DNA of 64,000 nt from AP-15 sp963762575. GTDB lineage: Bacteria > Pseudomonadota > Alphaproteobacteria > ATCC43930 > CGMCC-115725. Within the stretch, counting starts at the first letter, position 1. Each line of letters opens with the position of its first letter. A program made the translations under genes and the position numbers. The notes below the pieces were generated by a model. That model did no database searches. It was not told where the DNA came from and saw only the letters and a program-made list of their open reading frames with translations. The stretch spans positions 16,634 to 80,633 of the forward strand of contig CAVXLL010000008.1 in the NCBI GenBank assembly GCA_963762575.1. Reading direction: 5' to 3'. Of the stretch, positions 58,676 to 64,000 are shown piece by piece.

Positions 58676-59558
58676 CTAATGCGAAAACAGTAGCGGCACG
58701 GTCATTTGCTCCATTAGATCACGGCTCACGCCACCGATAAGCGCCTCGCGCAATTGCGAATGGTGGTAAGCACCCGAGACAATGAGGTCGTCAGACAGAT
58801 CTGCGGGCGCGCGACAGCAGAACTTCCAATATCGAAAGGGCGCCCCGCAAGGTTGCTGCGGGTTGGGCGGGCATCCGGTGCCGTTTTAGATGACTGGAAA
58901 TCCACTCTAGAAAATGGCGGTGTTGCTCCAGGCTTGCCTGTTGAGCGCCGACATATATTACCGTCACGGCTTCGGCCCGATCGAGCAGCGGCAGCGCGCC
59001 GTGCACTGCCCGCACCGCCTCGCGGGTTCCATCCCAAGCGATAAGGGCCCGTCTGCCAAGGTTATCGATCGTTTCGGCATAAGGGATGACCAGAACCGGC
59101 CGGCCGGTTGCAGCCATGGTTTCGCCCGGCGGAAACCCGATTGACTGGGCATCTGGCGACAGCTGGCCGAGGATGGTCAGATCGAACGACTTTGCGAGAT
59201 CGATGAAGCCGACGGTCTTGCTGGCGAAGAGGTGCCACTCGCCATCCAGGCCTTCCTTCTGCAGTTCATCCCAAAAGACGTGCTCAACCCGTTCCGTAAT
59301 TTGTGCTTCATGGGAGATCTGCGGGAAGGGGTCGGATGCCGTGTCGCCGTGAGCGGTCAAAACCTCGGGAGCGACGAAAATGCCGGGACTGGGATTGACC
59401 GGGGCACCGGCCAATACCGTTGCCGCATGATCTACCGCCATGCAATAAGCGGCGGCCAAATAGGCTTTGTAGTCTCGCGCCACTCCGAGGGCCGATCGCA
59501 GGAGGCGCTTGCCAGCAGCGGTGCCATTTATGCCGACCAGTATATCACGAAGTGCCAC
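58676..59558 (-). pseudogene. Universal stress protein, frameshifted near the end
   Basis: A tandem Usp protein starting (GTG) MALRDILVGINGTAAGKRLL. One shift near 58805 ends the current frame at 58791 with SRARRSV. In the next frame the normal end is readable: SDDLIVSGAYHHSQLREALI, GGVSRDLMEQMTVPLLFSH, to a TAG at 58676. The lost part contains the nucleotide-binding glycine loop. The FNR/FixK box at 59707 is 149 bases upstream and could serve this gene and the divergent thioredoxin-like gene. Confidence 0.8.
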
Positions 59559-59582
59559 GACTCGCCTATTGGAAGGAGCAGT

Positions 59583-59641
59583 CCCCTAGCTTCAAACGCT
59601 AGGCTGCGCAGCCCCCTAGCTTCAAACGCTAGGCTGCGCAG
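59583..59641. repeat. 30-bp tandem duplication with internal inverted repeat
   Basis: CCCCTAGCTTCAAACGCTAG followed by GCTGCGCAG occurs twice in tandem. Each unit contains CTAGC-N7-GCTAG. It lies in the leader between the USP start and the FNR/FixK box. Confidence 0.7.
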
Positions 59642-59706
59642 AACGTGCCCAAGCTTTTCCTTTGTGCATCGGAATGCTTCACCGGGCAACCGGCGCTGCT
59701 TTAGAA

Positions 59707-59720
59707 CTGACGCTCGTCAA
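59707..59720 (+). promoter_or_regulatory. FNR/FixK box upstream of the thioredoxin-like gene
   Basis: CTGACGCTCGTCAA matches the palindrome except for the first base. It lies 90 bases before the start at 59811 and faces the divergent USP gene on the other side. Confidence 0.55.
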
Positions 59721-59810
59721 GGCACTTCCGACGCCGCCTCCACACTATCCGCAAAGGCCATGAGCGCGCCGGATGCCCGAGGCCGGCGGGAGGCCGGATT
59801 CGGAGGCGAG

Positions 59811-60275
59811 ATGCTCGAAGGAGTGGTTCAAATTGTCTGTCCGAACTGCGATCGCGACAACCGCCTGCCCAGCGATTGGCTGCGCAACGCCCCGCCTTGT
59901 GTTGCCTGCGGAAATGCGCTGTTCCAGGGGCGTTCCGTGCCCCTGGACGACGAACGCCGCTTCGATAAGCACGTAGGGCACAACGATATTCCGGTTTTGG
60001 CACTGTTCCACACGGTCTGGTCCGGAGAAAGCCGCGCTCTGCAATCGGTATTCGACCGGGCGGCGGCCGTGCTCGAGCCCCGGGCCCGACTGGTAAGCAT
60101 CGATGGCGCTACGCTTTCGGACCTGACCGGGCGCCTAAAGGTCGTGCGCTACCCGACGCTCCTCCTTCTTTACCGAGAGCGCGAACTCGCCCGGGCCACG
60201 GGAGCGATGAACCTCGCCCAGCTGCTCGCCCGGGCCCGGCCCCTCATCACCACCGTCGTGACCGGACCGGGTTAA
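59811..60275 (+). CDS. Zinc-ribbon thioredoxin-fold protein lacking the active-site cysteines
   Basis: A protein of 154 residues built like thioredoxin 2 (TrxC). The N-terminal ribbon has two Cys pairs (VCPNCDRDNRLP, PPCVACGNALFQG), followed by a thioredoxin fold (ARLVSIDGATLSDLTGRLKV, VRYPTLLLLYRERELARATG). The catalytic WCGPC is WSGES, so both redox cysteines are serine and normal disulfide reduction is impossible. The ATG at 59811 has GGAGG at ideal spacing; an earlier ATG at 59760 is less likely. An FNR/FixK-type box lies upstream. Confidence 0.85.
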   Translation: MLEGVVQIVCPNCDRDNRLPSDWLRNAPPCVACGNALFQGRSVPLDDERRFDKHVGHNDIPVLALFHTVWSGESRALQSVFDRAAAVLEPRARLVSIDGATLSDLTGRLKVVRYPTLLLLYRERELARATGAMNLAQLLARARPLITTVVTGPG

Positions 60276-60306
60276 TATCGCCCGCACTGACATCGGCTCG
60301 GTCGTC

Positions 60307-60861
60307 CTAACCGACCGGGGATACGGTGCTCGCCTGCAAGCCCTCAGCGCTTTCCGAATGCTGCGCGACGAAACGCACTTCGTCGCCGATCGCGAGCTTG
60401 TCGAATGCTCCGCCCACGACACTATTGCGATGGAAATAGACTTCGCCGCTGTCGGCGGTCTCAATGAAACCGTAATCTTCCTTCGGGAACAGCCGGATGA
60501 TGCGACCGTAATCGGGTAGACTATGCAGTTTGACTTCACCCCGATGAATACGTGCGTGATCCTCGATCTGGCGGCGGGCGGCAGCGAACGCGTCGTGAAT
60601 GGCGACTGCGATATTGTCGTGGGAGCGCCCCGGTTTCGAATCGCGTCCGACCACGATTTCGCGCCCGGGAACTGTGATGTCTACTCTGACCCGGATCAAG
60701 TTGCGCTGATGGTGGCGCCGGTGTTGACGCTCGACGGCGACGCGGCAAGACATGATCTGATCGAAAAACCGGTCGAGCTCCGCGGCATATTCACGTATTC
60801 GGTCCTCGACACTGGGTGACGCATCAACGTGACGGAAAGTCATTTGCAGCGGCAGGCGAAT
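60307..60861 (-). CDS. Ribosome hibernation factor (HPF/RaiA) fused to a cold-shock domain
   Basis: Residues 1-105 form an HPF/RaiA domain (LPLQMTFRHVDASPSVEDRI, RVDITVPGREIVVGRDSKPG, DNIAVAIHDAFAAARRQIED). Residues 115-185 are a cold-shock-like domain (GRIIRLFPKEDYGFIETADS, VYFHRNSV, KLAIGDEVRFVAQHSE). HPF parks ribosomes in the inactive state; the cold-shock domain should add RNA binding. The best ribosome site, GAGGAG, precedes an ATT codon at 60859-60861, in line with where homologs start. The first ATG is six codons later at 60843. Confidence 0.85.
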   Translation of the reverse strand: MRLPLQMTFRHVDASPSVEDRIREYAAELDRFFDQIMSCRVAVERQHRRHHQRNLIRVRVDITVPGREIVVGRDSKPGRSHDNIAVAIHDAFAAARRQIEDHARIHRGEVKLHSLPDYGRIIRLFPKEDYGFIETADSGEVYFHRNSVVGGAFDKLAIGDEVRFVAQHSESAEGLQASTVSPVG

Positions 60862-60996
60862 CGCGTTCTCCTCAATGGAGAACGCAATCCAGTCGTCTGA
60901 CCTCTGATCGGAATTGATCGGGCGCAAATCGCCCGACCAATATTCTGCTGACGGACCTAAAGAAAGGAGCTCCCGCGCACGGTATCGGTCGTCGAA

Positions 60997-61010
60997 CTGA
61001 CGCACGTCAA
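60997..61010 (+). promoter_or_regulatory. FNR/FixK box between the HPF and HAD genes
   Basis: CTGACGCACGTCAA lies 46 bases before the HAD start and about 135 bases before the divergent HPF gene. One palindrome could control both. Confidence 0.55.
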
Positions 61011-61056
61011 GGCCGTAGCGCAGGCCCGGGATCATATTCCTGTCGAGGAGGTGCAG

Positions 61057-61761
61057 ATGGCATCGGCTCGGCCAGCGGCGTTCCTATTCGATCTCGACGG
61101 GACGCTCGTCGACAGCGTCTACGAGCACGTGCTGGCATGGCGTGAAGCCCTGGAGCAGGTGGGGATTGCGCTCTCCGTCTGGCGAATTCATCGCCGCATC
61201 GGCATGAGCGGCGGATTGCTGATCAACGCGCTGCTGCGCGAGACCGGAACCGATATCAGCGCCCGCTTTGTCGAAGAGTTACAGCGTGGACACGCCGATG
61301 CCTACGCGCGCCGCTCGGCGCAGGTTCGGCCGCTACCAGGCGCCAAAGAGCTGTTGGAACATTTGACTGCGAACAAGGTGCCTTGGGCGGTAGCGACGAG
61401 TGGGCGAATGGCGAGCGCCCGGCCCAGCCTAAACGCTATAGGCGTCGACCCGTCGCGTGCGCCGGTGATCACGCGAGACCAGGTCGAGCATGCGAAGCCT
61501 GATCCGGACCTCTTCATCGCCGCGAGCAAGCAACTTGCAGTCGATGTTGCCGACGCTGTCGTGGTCGGGGATAGCGTGTGGGATCTTTTGGCTGCGCGCC
61601 GCGCCCGTGCACTCGGCGTGGGCCTCCTCTCGGGCGGGTACGGCAGGGAAGAACTCGAACGCGCGGGAGCGTATCGCGTCTATGAGGACCCGAGCGATCT
61701 CCTTCGTCATCTCGACGAGGTCGGTGTGCGCCGCCAAACGCAATCACACCGCACCCAGTAG
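61057..61761 (+). CDS. HAD superfamily phosphatase
   Basis: A protein of 234 residues of the beta-phosphoglucomutase/phosphoglycolate phosphatase type. It has motif I FDLDGTLVDS, a helical cap, motif II ATSG, motif III KPDPDLF and motif IV VVVGDSVWD. The substrate cannot be read from sequence. GAGGAG precedes the ATG at 61057 by seven bases; the GTG at 61051 is less likely. It is under the FNR/FixK-type box at 60997. Confidence 0.87.
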   Translation: MASARPAAFLFDLDGTLVDSVYEHVLAWREALEQVGIALSVWRIHRRIGMSGGLLINALLRETGTDISARFVEELQRGHADAYARRSAQVRPLPGAKELLEHLTANKVPWAVATSGRMASARPSLNAIGVDPSRAPVITRDQVEHAKPDPDLFIAASKQLAVDVADAVVVGDSVWDLLAARRARALGVGLLSGGYGREELERAGAYRVYEDPSDLLRHLDEVGVRRQTQSHRTQ

Positions 61762-61873
61762 GCTAATTATAAGATCGAGGGATACCGTTACGTGCGCTGT
61801 CGGCGAGAGATCAGGAACGGCCCCCTTGATCCCGAGGTTTGGAAAGAGACACCTTGTCTAAACAGAGGCCATC

Positions 61874-63016
61874 ATGTTCAGCCGCACCGACCTGGAAGAA
61901 TTGGTAGCGATAGAGGCGCAGCCCGCCATTTCGCTTTACTTCCCGACCCATGTCGCGGGCCGGGAGATCCGCCAAGATCCGATCCGGCTCAAAAACCTAC
62001 TTTCCGCAGCAGCCGAGCGCCTAAAGGCGAGCCACCGGTTGCCGGAGATCATCGCGTGGTTGTCGCCTGCTCAAAGGCTTGTCGAGGATGAAGCGTTTTG
62101 GCGGAGCCATCAGCAGGAACAGCAAGGGCTGGCAATTTTTCTGGCGCCCGATTTCGACCGGTTCTTCCAGCTGCCGATTTCGGTCCCCGAGGAGATCATG
62201 GGCGGGCACTTCCACATCAAACCGCTCTTGCCAATCCTCGACGATGCCGGACCGTTCTGGGTCTTGACGATCAGCGCCTCGCACACGCGCCTCTACCAAG
62301 GCTCGCGTTGGGATTTCGCGGAAGTAGCGGGGCTCCCCCTTCCGCAAGGCGTCGCCAAGATCGAAGCTATGACGGAGTACGAGGAGAACTACTATGGCAG
62401 TCCCCTCGGTCGTCACGGCGGGCTCGCCAAGGCGCAATCCTTTGGTGACGACCCGGACCAGATCCGCAAGGAGGAATTGATCGAACTTCTGCATCGCATC
62501 GCGCAGCTGGTCGAGCCTCTCATCAAGCGCAACCCCGTCCCGCTCATCCTTATAGCTTCACCCGAGATCCAAGGCCATTTCCGTGAGATCGCGGGTTGGA
62601 AGGAATTACATCCGGACGGCCTCTCGGAAAACCCCGACGCTCTGACCAACCGGGAGCTGCACCGGCGCGGCTATGCATTAGTCGAAGAGAAGCAGATTGC
62701 AGCCCGCAACACCGCGCTCGAGCACCTCAATGCGCGGCTCAGCAACGGGAAGGCGACCACGAAGCCCGAGGCGATTGTCAAGGCGGCGCGATACGCACGC
62801 GTGGACACTTTGCTCCTGAGCGGCGACGAGCATTTATGGGGAGTATTCGACGAGGTGGAGGATCGGGTGGTGGCTCATGGCAGCGCTGCCGAAGACTATG
62901 TCGACCTTCTCGACTACGCTTCTCTGATGACCCTGCGTAACGGGGGATCCGTCATAGTCGTTGACCGGGCGGCATTGCCCCCGCCTGGGCTCGCCGCGGC
63001 GATCCTGCGATATTGA
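61874..63016 (+). CDS. baeRF family 3-like release-factor-fold protein
   Basis: A protein of 380 residues starting MFSRTDLEELVAIEAQPAIS, with LYFPTHVAGREIRQDPIRLK, LTISASHTRLYQGSRWDFAE and the C-terminal VDLLDYASLMTLRNGGSVIV. This is the domain pattern of bacterial archaeo-eukaryotic-type release factor (baeRF) proteins, proposed to act on stalled ribosomes. It lacks the zinc ribbon seen in the remnant at 20.0 kb. It lies downstream of HAD and near HPF, consistent with ribosome care under stress. Confidence 0.8.
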   Translation: MFSRTDLEELVAIEAQPAISLYFPTHVAGREIRQDPIRLKNLLSAAAERLKASHRLPEIIAWLSPAQRLVEDEAFWRSHQQEQQGLAIFLAPDFDRFFQLPISVPEEIMGGHFHIKPLLPILDDAGPFWVLTISASHTRLYQGSRWDFAEVAGLPLPQGVAKIEAMTEYEENYYGSPLGRHGGLAKAQSFGDDPDQIRKEELIELLHRIAQLVEPLIKRNPVPLILIASPEIQGHFREIAGWKELHPDGLSENPDALTNRELHRRGYALVEEKQIAARNTALEHLNARLSNGKATTKPEAIVKAARYARVDTLLLSGDEHLWGVFDEVEDRVVAHGSAAEDYVDLLDYASLMTLRNGGSVIVVDRAALPPPGLAAAILRY

Positions 63017-63222
63017 AATCAACGCTCAGAACAATAAAGGACACTGGCTTACGACACTTGATCGAAGCGTCTAGAACAGTATCGCCAGCGAAGATTTTTA
63101 CAGCTTCGAAACCCGGTCCTGGACAATTTTTGAAAATTTGATGCTTGTCACGGTGGGCTGGGGGCCCGCGTGTATCTTTCGGTTGTCTTCAGCCCATCAT
63201 AGCGCGCGCATCGGGACACTGA

Positions 63223-63420
63223 AGCGGCGCTGAAGACGATGCGCATGAAAAAATCCTCATCGAATCCCGCCGGGCGGCGAAGGAGGCGAGCCAGAATGGC
63301 GATGAGGGGACACACGATCTGTTCGTCAGCGATGTGATACGGACAAACGAGATGCATGTGTTCTTCCTCTGCGAGCATCTCGCCGACGGCGACCCCCACG
63401 GCCATCAAAAAGGCGCGTGA
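63223..63420 (+). pseudogene. C-terminal remnant of a second dps gene
   Basis: The reading DAHEKILIESRRAAKEASQN then SDVIRTNEMHVFFLCEHLAD, ending PHGHQKGA, matches the end of the dps at 24.2 kb nearly residue for residue. The N-terminal two-thirds is missing. It precedes groES copy 2 just as dps neighbours groES copy 1. Confidence 0.8.
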
Positions 63421-63458
63421 GGCGCTATAGCCGCATGATCGCCAGTTTTTCCCAAATA

Positions 63459-63472
63459 TTGACAGGCATCAA
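63459..63472 (+). promoter_or_regulatory. FNR/FixK box upstream of groES copy 2
   Basis: TTGACAGGCATCAA, a perfect palindrome, lies 59 bases before the groES start. GTTATT about 32 bases after the centre may be the -10 element. Confidence 0.7.
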
Positions 63473-63531
63473 GGTGAAGCAGCGCCAAACGGCGCAGTTA
63501 TTCTCACGAGATTACGGCAAGGAGCCGAAGC

Positions 63532-63852
63532 ATGGCGCAGTTCAGACCGCTGCATGACCGAATTCTGGTAAAGCGCATAGAGGCCGAGGAGAGGACCCCG
63601 GGCGGCATCATCATCCCCGATACTGCAAAAGAAAAACCGATCGAGGGCGAAGTGCTCGCGGTTGGTCCCGGCGCACGGGACGAGACGGGCACCGTTCAGC
63701 CCCTCGATGTCCGGGTCGGAGATCGAGTGCTGTTTGGCAAATGGTCCGGAACCGAAGTGATTATCGAAGGCGAAGATCGGCTGATCATGAAGGAGAGCGA
63801 TGTCTTCGGTGTGATCGAAGGGGACGCGCATTCTTCGGCTCGGGCAGCTTGA
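63532..63852 (+). CDS. groES: Co-chaperonin GroES, copy 2
   Basis: A protein of 106 residues differing at only a few positions from copy 1 (MAQFRPLHDRILVKRIEAEE, TPGGIIIPDTAKEKP, same HSSARAA end). It heads a second groES-groEL operon on the opposite strand from copy 1, with a perfect FNR/FixK box upstream. Confidence 0.96.
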   Translation: MAQFRPLHDRILVKRIEAEERTPGGIIIPDTAKEKPIEGEVLAVGPGARDETGTVQPLDVRVGDRVLFGKWSGTEVIIEGEDRLIMKESDVFGVIEGDAHSSARAA

Positions 63853-63867
63853 CGGAGGGTTGGAGCG

Positions 63868-64000
63868 ATGGCGGCGAAAGAAGTTCGGTTCGGGACCGCT
63901 GCGCGCGAGAAGATGCTGCGCGGGATCGATATTTTGGCGGATGCGGTCAAGGTTACATTGGGGCCAAAAGGCCGCAACGTCCTTCTCGACAAGTCTTTCG
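63868..64000 (+). CDS. groEL: Chaperonin GroEL, copy 2 (runs off the window)
   Basis: Only the first 44 codons are visible: MAAKEVRFGTAAREKMLRGI then LGPKGRNVLLDKSF. They are identical to copy 1 except near the edge. The spacing from groES is 15 bases, as in copy 1. Confidence 0.93.
   Translation, partial: MAAKEVRFGTAAREKMLRGIDILADAVKVTLGPKGRNVLLDKSF

Noticed and set aside
59583..59641. CRISPR-like repeats
   Set aside because: There are only two directly adjacent units with no spacer and no cas genes in the window.
51160..63016. Identity with the enterobacterial transmissible locus of stress tolerance (LHR/tLST)
   Set aside because: Gene families overlap (Hsp20, HdeD, a thioredoxin-like protein, Clp), but order, promoter boxes and the BON, HPF, baeRF and PPK2 genes differ, so it is at most an analogous locus.

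Overview
The window looks like a GC-rich alphaproteobacterial chromosome, probably Rhizobiales or a near relative. I infer this from FixL/FixJ-type signalling, FNR/FixK-type promoter boxes, NDUFS4- and NDUFA9-like complex I proteins, PRC-barrel and BON proteins, and intergenic repeats with GTCATTCCGG ends. No rRNA, tRNA or CRISPR array was seen.

Layout. (1) 0-4 kb: a phage-derived module of ParB-methyltransferase (frameshifted), DUF5681 protein and intact terminase large subunit. No capsid or portal genes follow. (2) 4-19 kb: a mosaic of decayed catabolic genes. On the minus strand are a hydantoinase N-terminal fragment, a DUF917 protein, an AroM-like protein, an OPT-like transporter and a twice-frameshifted molybdenum hydroxylase. 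Beyond these lie fragments of a molybdopterin oxidoreductase, an MFS carrier, a peptide-binding protein, and a DUF692 (MNIO) enzyme with a cysteine-rich partner. Several breakpoints sit at dispersed repeats. (3) 17.5-42 kb: a stress and low-oxygen region with CBS-BON, PPK2, HdeD, GroES/GroEL, a broken Dps, BON and PRC proteins, a FixL-FixJ-like pair, Crp/Fnr and LuxR regulators, an AraC regulator, a thioredoxin-reductase-like protein, ClpB and a histidine kinase. (4) 42-47 kb: decayed accessory genes and an IS110 element. (5) 47.8-50.8 kb: a second copy of the phage module, here with an intact methyltransferase and a ruined terminase. (6) 51-64 kb: a BON-Hsp20-DnaK-HdeD-GrpE-USP operon, an IS66 remnant, a cysteine-less thioredoxin-fold protein, an HPF/cold-shock fusion, an HAD phosphatase, a baeRF protein, and a second Dps remnant-GroES-GroEL block that runs off the window.

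The unifying signal is a 14-bp palindrome of the form TTGA-N6-TCAA, the FNR/FixK consensus. It occurs in front of nearly every stress operon: eleven sites, seven with both half-sites intact, three with CTGA replacing TTGA, and one with TCTA replacing TCAA. The regulator at 41.2 kb carries the E-x-x-S-R recognition helix that reads this box. The window therefore looks like a self-contained low-oxygen or dormancy regulon covering chaperones, ribosome hibernation, polyphosphate, USP and DNA protection. One box, with a TATAAT and a strong terminator but no ORF between them, predicts a small RNA.

Many genes carry single-base frameshifts. They are concentrated in the catabolic and mobile parts, but FixL, one BON gene and one USP gene are also hit. 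Assembly error cannot be excluded from sequence alone.
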